A stretch of 63,978 nt of DNA from the NCBI GenBank assembly GCA_030832825.1, contig JAURIJ010000012.1, forward strand, positions 1 through 63,978, read 5' to 3'. The stretch comes from Gammaproteobacteria bacterium. Its GTDB lineage: Bacteria > Pseudomonadota > Gammaproteobacteria > Pseudomonadales > Pseudohongiellaceae. A program made the position numbers and the translations under genes. This document shows, one piece after another, positions 36,335-46,094 of this stretch. The notes under the pieces were generated by a model. That model saw only the letters and a list, made by a program, of their open reading frames with translations. It ran no database searches and was not told the DNA's origin. Numbering within the stretch: position 1 is the stretch's first letter; every line of letters begins with the position of its first letter.

Positions 36335-37781
36335 ATGCGACCGCACGACCAAGCACTACCCACCAGCCCCTCGATGGACACAGCCCCCGGTAGTGGTGGC
36401 CGCTGCTGATTCACGCCCGCCACCTGCTGCTGGCAGGCGTGCCTGTGGCCTTGATCATCGCCCTGATCGGCTTTCTGCGCGAACCGCAGTTCAAATCCAG
36501 GACCCTCGTGGAAGTGCAGGCACCGATGTTCGCTGGCGCCTCGCAGGATGCACGCCTGGCAGCCAGCCTGCCGATGCTGATGGAGACCCAGAAGGCCATC
36601 GTCGGATCCGTCGCCGTGGCCGGTGACCGTGCGCCCGACCTGCGGGTGGAAGTGGTTCCCCAGACTTTCCTTTTGGCCCTGCATTACCGTGCCGGGGACG
36701 CCGAGACAGCCCGCTCTGGCGCGAGTGCCGTCGCCCAGGCCTATGTCGACTTCACCGCCAGTTCTCAGGTGGAGGAGATGCGCCGTGCGGCCAGTCTGCT
36801 CATCGCCCGGCTGGACAGCCTGACGCGCCTGCCCGAACCCAGCCAGCCGGATGTCGGCGATGTGGAGCCGCCGCTGGTCGCGCTGAGCGCCGATCCGCTG
36901 CAGGATCTGATTCCGCCAGCCTGCCCGAGGCCCCGCTTCACGGCGGACAGCTGTGGTGGGTGGTGTTCGGCTACCTCGGGACGGTGGCTGTCCCGGCGCT
37001 GGTGCTGGCCGCGCGCTTCCAGTGGAGCGGCAGTCTCGATTTCCCTGCCGATGTGCCCGCCCGTCTGGCGCGACCCTTTGCGGGCAGTCTGCCCCTGACA
37101 CCGGCCGTGAACATCCCCGAGTTCCTCGCCGATCGTCCGTTCGCCCAGGCACTTGCCGAGCTGCGGACCCGCTTGCAGTTGCGTCGTCCGGCACCGGACC
37201 CTCTGGTGCAATTCCCCCGTGGTCGTGTGCTGCTGACGTGCTCGACGGCACCGGGCGAGGGCAAATCCACACTGGCGGCGAGCCTCGCCCTGACGCTGGG
37301 GCGTTCGGAGCGAGTGCTGCTGATCAATGCCGATCTGCGCACCAGTCAGGAGTTCATGGGCCTGCCGGCCCGCGCGCCGGGCCTCTCGCATCTGATCGCC
37401 GGTGCCGCCCAGTTGCGCGACTGCGTGCATGCCCGACCCGAACTGGGAATCGACGTGATTCCCGCCGGCGTGCTGCCGCCCAACCCGCAGGAACTGCTGG
37501 CTGGCAAGCGCCTGCGCCGCGTGCTGGAGATGCTGCAGCGGCGCTACGACACCCTCATCATCGACACGCCGGCGCTCGCGCAGTGCAGTGATGCCATGTT
37601 GCTGGGGCCCTTGAGCGATGACATCCTCTATGTGCTCGCGGCAGGCAGCGGTGATCTGGAGCAGACCAGGAGCCAGCTGCACAAGCTCGATATGGCCGAC
37701 CTTGGCCCGATCCACCTGGTGATGAATCGCACGCAGCCGATCGCGCTGAGCCCGCTGCCGTTGTGGAAGGGAGCCGCATGA
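36335..37781 (+). pseudogene. Frameshifted Wzz/tyrosine-kinase-like polysaccharide gene
   Basis: The reading runs through three frames. It starts near 36335 (RPHDQALPTSPS), shifts around 36401-36407 into a Wzz-type segment with a membrane helix (LLLAGVPVALIIALIGFL), and shifts again around 36901-36930 into a second helix (WWVVFGYLGTVAVPALVLA). A BY-kinase-like ATPase follows, with Walker A STAPGEGKST, Walker A' LLINADLR (relatives often have Asp where Asn is) and Walker B DTLIIDTPA. No C-terminal tyrosine cluster is seen. Each shift needs one missing base. It may be a pseudogene or contain sequencing errors. A kinase-only protein from GTG or ATG near 36960 could still be made. Confidence 0.75.
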
Positions 37782-38071
37782 ACCTGAACGAGCTGCAATC
37801 CCTGTTGACGCAGGGGGAGGACGACGTCGGACCGGATGCGGAGGCGCAGGCGCCCGTGAAGCTCGTGCCTCGACGTCAGGACCCTGAGAGCCCCGCGACG
37901 TCCGCCACGCCCCCCGCGGCCACTCTGGCGGAGCGGCTGCAGGAAATCGAGCTGGCCATGAAGCTCGGCTATCTGCTGTGCAAGTGCACCTGGCCGCCGC
38001 AGATCATGGTGTTGACCGGGGTGGACCATGTCTATCGCTGCCGGCGCTGTTCCCGTGTCCGCGAGATGTAA
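37778..38071 (+). CDS. Small protein with C-terminal cysteine pairs
   Basis: A 97-residue protein I do not recognise. The N-terminus is acidic (LLTQGEDDVGPDAEAQ), the middle is Pro/Ala-rich, and the last third carries CKC and CRRC about 24 residues apart, which could bind a metal. The ATG overlaps the preceding stop (ATGA) and follows GGAAGGGAG, so translation is well supported. Its position suggests coupling to the kinase-like gene. Confidence 0.65.
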   Translation: MNLNELQSLLTQGEDDVGPDAEAQAPVKLVPRRQDPESPATSATPPAATLAERLQEIELAMKLGYLLCKCTWPPQIMVLTGVDHVYRCRRCSRVREM

Positions 38072-38167
38072 TTGGCAAGCTATGTGCTTGCACAGGGGAT
38101 ACACGCGGAAACGGTCCCCAGTGGCCAATTCTTGCCGCCCTGGACTCTTTCGCGAGGTGTGACTCCC

Positions 38168-38842
38168 ATGATCCGTGCCTGTATCGGCCTCTTCCTGCTG
38201 CTGACGCTGGTTGCCTGCAGCAATACCCAGTCGCTGCGCGGGGAAATGGTGCATGTCTACAACCAGGGACTTGCACTGGCTTCCAGCGCGGGCATTCTGG
38301 ACGATCATGCCGTGACGCGCAGTTCTCACTGGGTACTGTCCCAGGATGTCAGTTTCTACATCGCACTGAGTGGACTCGAACAATACCCCCTGCTGCGGCC
38401 GACCCAGCCGGAGGACCTGCCGGCGACACTGCCTGTGCCCGAAGACAGCCTGTCCCTGCTGCTTTCCGGCGAAGTCCGCCGGCAGTTCCCGCGCGTGCTG
38501 CGCGCCGAGCGCAGCGAAACCCTGTTCGATGCCCGGCAGTCGGCGGTGCGAAATCGCATCGACTTCGTGATCTTCCCCCGCATTCTGCTGTGGGAGGACA
38601 CGGTGCGCACCTGGCGTGAGATGGCCGACACCCTGCGTCACCGCAGCGGCAAGGAGGTGCATGACGCCTTCGGGCTGGATCGCGCCCGCATCCAGCTGAC
38701 CGTGCTCGACGTGACCACCGGCCGTGTGGTCGATGTCGTCGCCATCGATACCCGTGCCGGCCTGCTGGGCCTGTACGAGGACTCGCCGGATCGCCTGCTG
38801 GTGGCCGCCATTGGTCGCTACGTGGACAGTCTGGTACCGTAA
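38168..38842 (+). CDS. Putative lipoprotein, DUF4823-like
   Basis: A 224-residue protein with an N-terminal signal and lipobox (IGLFLLLTLVAC, cysteine about residue 17). ATG 38168 is chosen because the signal peptide begins there and GAGGTG lies 10 nt upstream. The mature part contains IDFVIFPRILLWEDTVRTW and VLDVTTGRVVDVVAIDTR, which resemble DUF4823 lipoproteins. The match is from memory and not firm. It is expected at the outer or inner membrane. Confidence 0.7.
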   Translation: MIRACIGLFLLLTLVACSNTQSLRGEMVHVYNQGLALASSAGILDDHAVTRSSHWVLSQDVSFYIALSGLEQYPLLRPTQPEDLPATLPVPEDSLSLLLSGEVRRQFPRVLRAERSETLFDARQSAVRNRIDFVIFPRILLWEDTVRTWREMADTLRHRSGKEVHDAFGLDRARIQLTVLDVTTGRVVDVVAIDTRAGLLGLYEDSPDRLLVAAIGRYVDSLVP

Positions 38843-38848
38843 GGGGCC

Positions 38849-39409
38849 ATGACCGACTCCCTGCGTTCCCTCGCCAAGACACTCGCCACTCCCACGTCCG
38901 ACCGCGCGTCGACGGGGCCTGACGCCGCCTGGAGCCCACCCTGTACCGGCGCAATTGCCATCCGCATCGCGGCCGACGGGCAGTGGTATCACGAGGAGCA
39001 GCCCATTCGCCGGCCCGCCCTGGTCAGGCTGTTCGCCTCCATCCTGCGGCGCGAGGACGATGGCGAGTTCTATCTGGTGACGCCGGTGGAAAAGCTGCGC
39101 ATCCAGGTGGACGACTGTCCGTTTGTGGCAGTGCTGGTGGATGTCGAAGGCGACGAAGACAAGACCCTGCGCTTCACGCTCAATACCGGCGAGGCGGTGG
39201 AGGCCGGACCGCAGCACCGGCTGTGGGTGGAGCAGAGGAACGGAGCGCCGCTGCCACTGCTGGAAGTGAGGCAGGGCCTGCACGCGCGCGTGGCGCGAGC
39301 GGTGTTCTACGACCTGGTGGCGCGTGCCGACGTGCTGGAGCGGGAAGCGGGGGCGCTGCTGGTGCTAGCGAGTCAGGGCGAGGTGTTCGTGCTCGGCCCG
39401 GTGGACTGA
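38849..39409 (+). CDS. DUF1285 domain protein
   Basis: A 186-residue protein resembling the DUF1285 family: GQWYHEEQPIRRPALVRLFA, then LRREDDGEFYLVTPVEKLRI and VDDCPFVAVLVDVEG. Its function is unknown. It starts 6 bp after the lipoprotein gene, so both are probably in one transcript. Confidence 0.85.
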   Translation: MTDSLRSLAKTLATPTSDRASTGPDAAWSPPCTGAIAIRIAADGQWYHEEQPIRRPALVRLFASILRREDDGEFYLVTPVEKLRIQVDDCPFVAVLVDVEGDEDKTLRFTLNTGEAVEAGPQHRLWVEQRNGAPLPLLEVRQGLHARVARAVFYDLVARADVLEREAGALLVLASQGEVFVLGPVD

Positions 39410-39414
39410 GCGGC

Positions 39415-39666
39415 TCATGGCTGGCTGGCGCGCTGTTCCAGGGCGGCGTCTTCCTCACGCGTGGCCGGGCGCAGGACGGTGATTGCCGCTGTGGTGACAT
39501 CCGCTGCCGCCTTCTTGCGGTGTTCGACACCCTTGTCTGCGCCCTTCACTCAGAGCTTTGCCGCCATTGCGGCTGTGCCGGCCACGGGTGCCAGGAAGAA
39601 GCCGCAGCCGCTGAGTGTGAGGCTCAGGCAGAAGGCGAGGGGGATGATGAGGATGTTCCTGGGCAT
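39415..39666 (-). pseudogene. Small lipoprotein gene with in-frame TGA
   Basis: On the minus strand ATG 39666 opens a signal peptide with lipobox (IIPLAFCLSLTLSGC) followed by GFFLAPVAGTAAMAAKL and a TGA at 39550-39552. The same frame continues for 44 codons without another stop (VKGADKGVEHRKKAAAD, then TTAAITVLRPATREE) to TGA 39415-39417. The continuation looks like real coding sequence. Either this is an 83-codon lipoprotein broken by a nonsense mutation, or a 38-residue lipoprotein. GGAG lies about 11 nt before the ATG. Confidence 0.55.
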
Positions 39667-39755
39667 GTCGAGAGGTCTCCGGGGCCGTGTGGGCAAGGCG
39701 ATTTCATGAGCGATTTAGCAAATTCTGTGCCGAAAAGAGGCGATGGGCGGCTGAA

Positions 39756-39784
39756 TTGACGCTCTTGGATAAACCCGGCATCAT
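39756..39784 (+). promoter_or_regulatory. Possible promoter for etfBA
   Basis: TTGACG (39756-39761) and CATCAT (39779-39784) with a 17-bp spacer, about 105 bp before etfB. The -10 matches 4 of 6. Confidence 0.35.
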
Positions 39785-39894
39785 TGGCGCCTTTTCGGGC
39801 AGGGCGCAGCGTATCACGACAATCTATTGTCACTGCCTGTCTCCCGCGTGACCCGTTCCAACTATCTCACTACTCACTTCCAGGTGGAGAGTCC

Positions 39895-40644
39895 ATGAAG
39901 ATTCTGGTGGCCGTCAAACGTGTCGTCGACGCCAACGTCAAGGTGCGCGTCAAGGCCGACAACAGCGGTGTCGATCTGACCAATGCCAAGATGGCAATCA
40001 ATCCTTTCTGCGAGATCGCCGTGGAAGAGGCCATCCGGCTCAAGGAGAAAGGCCAGGCCGACGAGGTGATCGTGGTCTCCATCGGCGACAAGGCCTGCCA
40101 TGAGCAGATCCGCACAGCCCTGGCGCTGGGCGCCGATCGCGGCATCCACGTCGAGGCGCAAGACGGGCTGCAGCCGCTGGCCGTGGCCAAGCTGTTGCAC
40201 GCCATCGTGCAGCGTGAGTCCATCGACCTGGTGCTGGTGGGCAAGCAGTCCATCGACTCCGACAACAACCAGGTCGCCCAGATGCTGGCCGCCCTTGGCG
40301 GTATGCCCCAGGGCACCTTCGCCTGCGGCGTCGAGGTGCAGGACGGCAAGCTCAAGGTGGTGCGCGAGATCGATGGCGGCGAGCAGACGATCCTGTTGTC
40401 CCTGCCGGCCGTGGTGTCCACGGACCTGCGTCTGAACGAGCCGCGCTACGCCTCGCTCCCGAACATCATGAAGGCCAAGAAGAAGCCGATCGACTCGCTG
40501 ACGCCCGCCGATCTTGGCGTGAGCGTGGCCGCTCGTCTGCGCACCGTCAGCGTCGAGCCGCCGCCCGAGCGCAGCGCCGGCATCAAGGTCGCCAGCGTGG
40601 ATGAACTCATCACACGCCTGAAGACGGAAGCCAAGGTCATTTGA
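39895..40644 (+). CDS. etfB: Electron transfer flavoprotein subunit beta
   Basis: EtfB binds AMP and, with EtfA, carries electrons from acyl-CoA dehydrogenases to ETF-quinone oxidoreductase. The protein is 249 residues from ATG 39895, with GGTGGAGAG upstream. Family motifs are [11 protein letters not shown] at the start, [16 protein letters not shown], and the recognition-loop region [20 protein letters not shown]. etfA follows after 46 bp. Confidence 0.96.
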   Translation: MKILVAVKRVVDANVKVRVKADNSGVDLTNAKMAINPFCEIAVEEAIRLKEKGQADEVIVVSIGDKACHEQIRTALALGADRGIHVEAQDGLQPLAVAKLLHAIVQRESIDLVLVGKQSIDSDNNQVAQMLAALGGMPQGTFACGVEVQDGKLKVVREIDGGEQTILLSLPAVVSTDLRLNEPRYASLPNIMKAKKKPIDSLTPADLGVSVAARLRTVSVEPPPERSAGIKVASVDELITRLKTEAKVI

Positions 40645-40690
40645 CGCCCGGGCCGCGCCCGCCACACGAATTCAAGCAGAAGGACGACAC

Positions 40691-41620
40691 ATGAAGATTC
40701 TGGTGATTGCAGAGCACGACAATCTCAGCCTGAAGCCCGCCACCCTGAGCACGGTGACGGCCGCCCTGGCCATCGGCCAGCCCGTTGATGTGCTGGTGGC
40801 CGGCGCCGCCTGCGCGAGCGTGGCCAATGCCGCCGCAGCAGTGGCCGGCGTCAGCCGCGTGCTGGTGGCGGATCACCCCGCGCATGCCGCGCAGCTGGCC
40901 GAGAGCATCGCCGCCCTGGTTGCCGAGATCGGCACCCAGTACACCCACATCCTGGCGGCCGCCACCACCACTGGCAAGAACCTGCTGCCCCGCGTGGCCG
41001 CTCTGCTGGATGTGGCTCAGATCTCCGAGATCGTCGCCGTGAAGTCTGCCGACACCTTCGTGCGCCCCATCTATGCGGGCAATGCGCTGGCGACGGTGCA
41101 ATCCGACGATCCGGTGAAGGTGATCACCGTGCGCACCACGGCCTTCGCCGAGGCCGCCAGTGCGGGCAATGCCGCTGCCGTGGAGCCGCTCAACGTGGTG
41201 AAGGAGCAGGCGCTGTCCGCGTTCGTGGGCCAGCAGTTGTCGACCTCCGAGCGTCCGGAGCTGACGGCCGCCTCCGTGGTCATTTCCGGCGGGCGTGGCA
41301 TGCAGAGTGGCGAGAATTTCGTGCTCATCGAGAAGGTGGCCGACAAGCTGGGCGCCGCCATCGGGGCCTCCCGTGCGGCGGTGGATGCCGGCTTCGTCCC
41401 CAATGACATGCAGGTCGGTCAGACCGGCAAGATCGTGGCGCCCGAACTGTACATCGCCGTGGGCATCTCCGGCGCCATCCAGCATCTGGCCGGCATGAAG
41501 GACAGCAAGGTGATCGTGGCCATCAACAAGGACGCCGAGGCACCGATCTTCCAGGTGGCGGACTATGGCCTGGTGGACGACCTCTTCAAGGTGCTGCCGG
41601 AGCTGGCGGAAAAGCTCTGA
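40691..41620 (+). CDS. etfA: Electron transfer flavoprotein subunit alpha
   Basis: EtfA carries the redox-active FAD. The 309-residue protein has the N-terminal Rossmann-like half ([15 protein letters not shown]) and the C-terminal FAD-binding half, with [30 protein letters not shown] and [12 protein letters not shown]. It forms an operon with etfB, closed by the terminator at 41667. The ETF dehydrogenase gene, often nearby, is not in the window. Confidence 0.96.
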   Translation: MKILVIAEHDNLSLKPATLSTVTAALAIGQPVDVLVAGAACASVANAAAAVAGVSRVLVADHPAHAAQLAESIAALVAEIGTQYTHILAAATTTGKNLLPRVAALLDVAQISEIVAVKSADTFVRPIYAGNALATVQSDDPVKVITVRTTAFAEAASAGNAAAVEPLNVVKEQALSAFVGQQLSTSERPELTAASVVISGGRGMQSGENFVLIEKVADKLGAAIGASRAAVDAGFVPNDMQVGQTGKIVAPELYIAVGISGAIQHLAGMKDSKVIVAINKDAEAPIFQVADYGLVDDLFKVLPELAEKL

Positions 41621-41666
41621 TCCCAGCTGTCTGACACTGGCTGCCAGTGTCGCCAGCGCAAAAGTG

Positions 41667-41705
41667 AAAGGCCCGTGAGTCCAAAGGAGTCACGGGCCTT
41701 TTCGT
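41667..41705. terminator. Strong terminator between etfA and rne
   Basis: A 12-bp perfect stem (AAAGGCCCGTGA/TCACGGGCCTTT) with an 11-nt loop is followed by TTTCGTTT on the plus strand and flanked by an A run on the left, so it can serve both etfA and the convergent rne. Confidence 0.88.
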
Positions 41706-41724
41706 TTGCTGGCCTGCGCCCTGC

Positions 41725-44706
41725 TTAGGCCTGCGTGTCGTTCTGCTGTTGCTGCGCGGCTTCGAGCATCTGGCGACGCTTGATTTCACGCGGATCGTTC
41801 GGTGCACGGCCGGACAGGGCCGGAATCACCGGAGCGGCCTGTGCAGCAGGCGCCGCGGCCACAGCCAGTGCTTCCACGGGCGCGGCCGCTTCCGGGGCCT
41901 GCACGGGCGCTGCGACCGCTGCCTGGGACTCGACCGGGGCTTCGATGGCCTGCTCGACGGCTTCCTCTGCCACGCTCACCTGCACAGCCGCTTCAACGAC
42001 GGCGACGTTGTCCTGCGGTTCGACCGCAAGCGCGGCGCTGCTCTCTGCAGCGGCGCTCTCGGTCAGGATGACCTCCACGGGGGCGGCTTCCACGGCAGCG
42101 GCGGCCGGTTCGTTCACGTCCAACTCGGATGCCGCCGCTTCGACGGCGCCTGCATCAGCCTGCTCGCCTGCGGCGGCATTGCCACCACGATTGCGACCAC
42201 GACGACGGTCAGACGGGCGACGGTTGCGACGGGAGGCACGGGGCGCCTCGCCACCATCGTCTTCGCCCTCGGCATCGTCCTCGCGGGCCATGTTGGGCTC
42301 TGCCACATTGCCGTTGACCTCCATGTCGAGTGCCAGGTCCTGACCTTCGTCGGCATCGACTGCGATGTTGTCGACGAAACGAATGCCGGAATCGGAGTCG
42401 ACGTCGACTGCCTCGTCGGCAATCTGGTTCACGGTGTCGGCATCAAGCTCCTGTTCGGCCGGGGCCTGCAGAGCGCCTTCTTCCGGACGCGGGCCACGAC
42501 GACGCTGTGCATTGTTGCGCGGACGGCGATTGCCGCTGCGACGCTGCGCACGTGCTTCGCCATCGGCTGTCTCGACGCCCTCGACTGCGTTCAAGGTCTC
42601 TTCGTCTGCCGGCAGTTCCTCGCGACGCGGCTCGCGCTTCTCGTCACGTCGACCGTCGCGACGCTGTTCATCACGGGGTGCTGCAGAACTTTCGCCGCCA
42701 CGACCGCGATTGCCGCGCTTGCGACCCTGGCCGCCTTCACGGGCGGACTGGCCTTCCTGCGCGCCACCGCGCTCTTCATTGCGGGATTCGCCGGCTTCCG
42801 CGCGGTTTTCATCGCGCGCGGAGTCGCGACCGGAATCACGACCCCCTTCGCGACGTCCGCCCTGCTTGCCGCCACGATTGCGTTCACCGCGCTCGCCACG
42901 ATCACGATCACGATCACGACCGCGCTCACGCGAGCGACCACTGCGCTCCTCGCGGGCTTCGGGTGCTGGCGCCTCGGCTTCCTTTTCGCCACCAAACAGA
43001 CTGCCGATGGCGGACAAGAGGCTGCCGAATAGGCCCTTGCTCTGGGCGGGCTGCGCCGCCGCAGGGGCAGGCGCGGCAGGCGCCGGGGCCGGTGTGGGAA
43101 TGGGCGGCTGCGAGAGCACCGGTGCCTGCACCGCTGCCTGTTGCGGGGCTGGGGCGGGGCGGGCATGACGGTGGCTGGGCTCGTGGGATTCCGGATGAAT
43201 CTCGATCTCGAAGCTTGCCAGCGGTGTCGCGTCGGACTGGCTGACGCCCTGAATCTCGTAGTGCGGGGTCTCCAGCGCCGCGTTGGGCACGATCACCAGC
43301 TTGGTCCCGCTCTGCGCTTCCATGGCCGAGACAGCAGCGCGCTTTTCGTTGAGCAGATAGGCGGCCACGGCGATCGGCACGATCGCGCGGATCTCGACGC
43401 TCTTGCGCTTGTTGGCCTCTTCTTGCAACACACGCAGGATGGACAGCGCCTGCGACTTCACGTCGCGGATCGCGCCCTGGCCGCTGCAGCGCGGGCAGAC
43501 GATGGTGCTGGTCTCTTCCAGCGAGGGGCGCAGACGCTGTCGCGACATCTCCAGCAGGCCGAAGCGGGAAATGCGGCCGACCTGCACGCGGGCACGGTCC
43601 GCTTCCAGCGCATCGCGCATGCGGTTCTCGACTTCCTTCTGGTTCTTGGCCGAGCTCATGTCGATGAAATCGATCACGATCAGGCCGCCCATGTCGCGCA
43701 GACGCAGCTGGCGCGCGATCTCGTCGGCGGCTTCCAGATTGGTGTTCAGGGCCGTCTCTTCGATATCGGAGCCGCGGGTGGCGCGGGAGGAGTTGATGTC
43801 GATGGACACCAGGGCCTCGGTCGGATCGATCACGATGGAGCCACCGGACGGGAGCTTCACTTCGCGCTGGAAGGCGGTCTCGATCTGGCCTTCGATCTGG
43901 TAGCGGTTGAACAGCGGCAGCGACTCCTGATAAAGCTTGATGCGCGCTTCGTAGTGCGGCATCACCTGACGCACGAAGCTCAGCGCCTCTTCGTAGGATT
44001 CACGCGTGTCGAACAGCACTTCGCCGATGTCCTGACGCAGGTAGTCACGGATGGTGCGGATGATGACATTGCTTTCCTGATAGATCAGGAACGGGGCGGA
44101 GCGGGTAGTGGAGGCCTCGGTGATGGACTGCCACAGGGCCAGCAGGTAGTCGAGATCCCACTGCAGTTCCTGCTGTTGCTTGCCGACGCCGGCCGTGCGC
44201 ACGATCATGCCCATGCCGTCAGGAATGTCCAGGCCGTTCAATGCTTCGCGCAGTTCGGAGCGGTCGTCGCCCTCGATGCGGCGGGAGATGCCCCCGGCAC
44301 GCGGGTTGTTGGGCATCAGCACCAGGTAGCGGCCCGCCAGGCTCACGAAGGTGGTCAGGGCAGCGCCCTTGTTGCCACGCTCTTCCTTTTCCACCTGCAC
44401 AATGACTTCGGTGCCTTCGGCGACCGATTCCTTGATGTTGACGCGGCCTTCGGCATTGGCGCCACGCTTGGTGAAGTACTGCGGAGAGATTTCCTTCAGG
44501 GGCAGGAAGCCGTGACGCTCGGCGCCGAAATCGACGAAAGCGGCCTCGAGGCTGGGTTCCACGCGGGTGATGCGGCCTTTGTAGATGCTGGCCTTTTTCT
44601 GGATTCTGGAGCGGTTCTCGATGTCCAGGTCGTAAAGACGCTGGCCATCGACGAGGGCAACACGCAACTCCTCTTCTTGAGTTGCATTGATCAACATTCT
44701 CTTCAT
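41725..44706 (-). CDS. rne: Ribonuclease E
   Basis: Essential endoribonuclease and scaffold of the RNA degradosome. The 993-residue protein has an N-terminal catalytic half with an S1 domain ([20 protein letters not shown]), the catalytic aspartates in [15 protein letters not shown] and VIDFIDM, and the Zn-link VCPRCSGQG. The C-terminal half (from about residue 500) is disordered: Pro/Ala-rich, then Arg/Asp/Gly/Glu-rich, then acidic, ending in an Ala/Val-rich stretch. It has a long structured leader (44707-45278). Confidence 0.97.
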   Translation of the reverse strand: MKRMLINATQEEELRVALVDGQRLYDLDIENRSRIQKKASIYKGRITRVEPSLEAAFVDFGAERHGFLPLKEISPQYFTKRGANAEGRVNIKESVAEGTEVIVQVEKEERGNKGAALTTFVSLAGRYLVLMPNNPRAGGISRRIEGDDRSELREALNGLDIPDGMGMIVRTAGVGKQQQELQWDLDYLLALWQSITEASTTRSAPFLIYQESNVIIRTIRDYLRQDIGEVLFDTRESYEEALSFVRQVMPHYEARIKLYQESLPLFNRYQIEGQIETAFQREVKLPSGGSIVIDPTEALVSIDINSSRATRGSDIEETALNTNLEAADEIARQLRLRDMGGLIVIDFIDMSSAKNQKEVENRMRDALEADRARVQVGRISRFGLLEMSRQRLRPSLEETSTIVCPRCSGQGAIRDVKSQALSILRVLQEEANKRKSVEIRAIVPIAVAAYLLNEKRAAVSAMEAQSGTKLVIVPNAALETPHYEIQGVSQSDATPLASFEIEIHPESHEPSHRHARPAPAPQQAAVQAPVLSQPPIPTPAPAPAAPAPAAAQPAQSKGLFGSLLSAIGSLFGGEKEAEAPAPEAREERSGRSRERGRDRDRDRGERGERNRGGKQGGRREGGRDSGRDSARDENRAEAGESRNEERGGAQEGQSAREGGQGRKRGNRGRGGESSAAPRDEQRRDGRRDEKREPRREELPADEETLNAVEGVETADGEARAQRRSGNRRPRNNAQRRRGPRPEEGALQAPAEQELDADTVNQIADEAVDVDSDSGIRFVDNIAVDADEGQDLALDMEVNGNVAEPNMAREDDAEGEDDGGEAPRASRRNRRPSDRRRGRNRGGNAAAGEQADAGAVEAAASELDVNEPAAAAVEAAPVEVILTESAAAESSAALAVEPQDNVAVVEAAVQVSVAEEAVEQAIEAPVESQAAVAAPVQAPEAAAPVEALAVAAAPAAQAAPVIPALSGRAPNDPREIKRRQMLEAAQQQQNDTQA

Positions 44707-45278
44707 GTGAGGTTCACTTCTCTGTTGGGTGCCAGAAAGGTGAACCCGGGGCCATCAAACCTGCGGGCAGTAAGTTACCGAAAGCGGATCAGCTTTCATT
44801 TCGAGAAAACCATGGTGACATCTGAACTTCATCGCTGTACCTGGTGGTCCGTGAACCGAGTAATCCGTTGTCTGTCTCTATGCACACCGGCCGGCAGCCG
44901 TCGGGCTGCGCCGGGTAGTTTCAAGTAAACCTGACTGCTTTGCGGCCCTGCCTTTGTCGCTGTTTCGCGCTGGCAGGGCGTTACTGAATTTGATACGTCC
45001 CGGATTCATCCGGCTGTATTGACTATCCATTCATGACGACCAGCAAGGCCGTCACTCCGTGCAGTGGCAACGTCGAGTTCAAACGTTGTTCCTGCGGTTT
45101 TCACTGTTCAAAACCGTTGTTTCATTCTTTTGCGGGCTCGATAGCGTCGAGCGCCCGAATATCCTTGCGGCATCGTCACGAGCGACCAGTCTGTGCATGC
45201 AATGGCAGGTCGGCTGTGCAGAAGCTGTCTCTTCGTCAGGCACTGGCGTGTGCCGGCGTGGCTGACGTTTTGCGAGGC
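44707..45278 (-). promoter_or_regulatory. Long structured rne 5' leader
   Basis: About 570 nt between the predicted promoter and the rne ATG hold no credible gene on either strand. Hairpins include GGTTCAC/GTGAACC (44711-44717 with 44740-44746), which extends inward and pairs the likely Shine-Dalgarno GAGAAG; an 8-bp stem GCCCTGCC/GGCAGGGC (44945-44952 with 44972-44979); and CCGGAT/ATCCGG (45000-45013). RNase E of E. coli is autoregulated through a hairpin-rich leader, and a similar role is inferred here. Confidence 0.6.
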
Positions 45279-45284
45279 CCACCG

Positions 45285-45313
45285 AATATACCAGCAAATA
45301 CTTTTTAATTCAA
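45285..45313 (-). promoter_or_regulatory. Putative rne promoter
   Basis: On the minus strand TTGAAT (45308-45313) and TATATT (45285-45290) with a 17-bp spacer. Transcription would start near 45278. Confidence 0.6.
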
Positions 45314-45341
45314 ACACCTGGAGGCTTTGCCAGGGCCCTTG

Positions 45342-45371
45342 TTGCCCTTGCTCGACAGGCAGGCGTACACT
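45342..45371 (+). promoter_or_regulatory. Possible promoter for recombinase-like gene and lol operon
   Basis: TTGCCC (45342-45347) and TACACT (45366-45371), spacer 18 bp, about 40 bp before the gene at 45411. It is back to back with the rne promoter. Confidence 0.4.
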
Positions 45372-45410
45372 GATTGGCAGGCGTGGCATTGTTCATGCAG
45401 AGGCACAATC

Positions 45411-46094
45411 ATGAGAACGGTGATCTACTGGCGCACATCGCCGCTGGAGGCGGAATACGAGGCTCAGCTTGCCTTGTCGCAAGGGCAGGGCACCCTTGCG
45501 CAGGAGGAGGCTGTTCTGCGGGCCTGGTGTGCCGAGCACGGTCGCGGTCCCGTCGAGCGCGTGGTGGATGCGGGACTGGCGCTCTCGCTGACGTTGGCGG
45601 AACGCGAGGGCGGGGCTGACTTGCTCGACACCCTGCGGGCGGGAGACGTGCTGGTGGTGCATGCCTTGGAGCGCCTCTTCAGCTCCTGCTATGATGCCGC
45701 GGCCATTCTGCAGCGGCTGCGTGAGCGGCGTGTCGGGCTGCATGTGCACACCCTGGGCGGCGATGTCTGCGCCCCTGGCTTCGTGCTTGATGTCGTGACG
45801 GCTGCCCGTGCCTTTGCCTTGCTGGAGCGTCGCCGTTCCGTCGAGCGCATCCGCAGCGTCAAGCGCACCCAACGCAGCAAGGGCCGCTATCTGGGCGGCA
45901 GTCGGCCATTCGGCTACATGATCCATTCCAACGGACGCCTGATCGAGAATCCCATGGAGCAGAAAGTACTCAAGCGAATCCTGCAGCTGCGCGAGCAGGG
46001 CTGGTCTCTGCGAGCCATCGCCGAGGCCGTCAGCACCCCGGTCGTGCCCATCAGCTTCAAGACCGTGCAGAGGATCCTCCAACGCCATGTTTAA
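45411..46094 (+). CDS. Serine-recombinase-like protein
   Basis: A 227-residue protein with a resolvase-type N-terminal domain and a C-terminal helix-turn-helix. The start VIYWRTSPLEAE keeps the arginine and catalytic-type serine of resolvases (usual form A-R-V-S). The core motif D-R-L-x-R reads ERLFS, so the second active-site arginine is replaced by serine and the aspartate by glutamate. GRYLGGSRPFGY follows, then a helix-turn-helix (LREQGWSLRAIAEAV, SFKTVQRIL). No inverted repeats or partner genes mark it as a transposon. It overlaps lolC by 8 bp, so it is probably translationally coupled. It may regulate or bind DNA rather than recombine it. Confidence 0.8.
   Translation: MRTVIYWRTSPLEAEYEAQLALSQGQGTLAQEEAVLRAWCAEHGRGPVERVVDAGLALSLTLAEREGGADLLDTLRAGDVLVVHALERLFSSCYDAAAILQRLRERRVGLHVHTLGGDVCAPGFVLDVVTAARAFALLERRRSVERIRSVKRTQRSKGRYLGGSRPFGYMIHSNGRLIENPMEQKVLKRILQLREQGWSLRAIAEAVSTPVVPISFKTVQRILQRHV

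Noticed and set aside
39461..39709. Plus-strand frame of 82 codons after the DUF1285 gene
   Set aside because: The minus strand of the same interval has a clear lipoprotein signal and lipobox, while the plus frame has no motif or ribosome-binding site.
42330..43244. Plus-strand open frames opposite the rne C-terminal half
   Set aside because: Low-complexity Arg/Ala-rich translations produced by the RNase E disordered region.
45033..45308. Open frame of 91 codons in the rne upstream region
   Set aside because: Cys/Ser/Arg-rich, no ribosome-binding site, overlaps the predicted rne promoter and leader.
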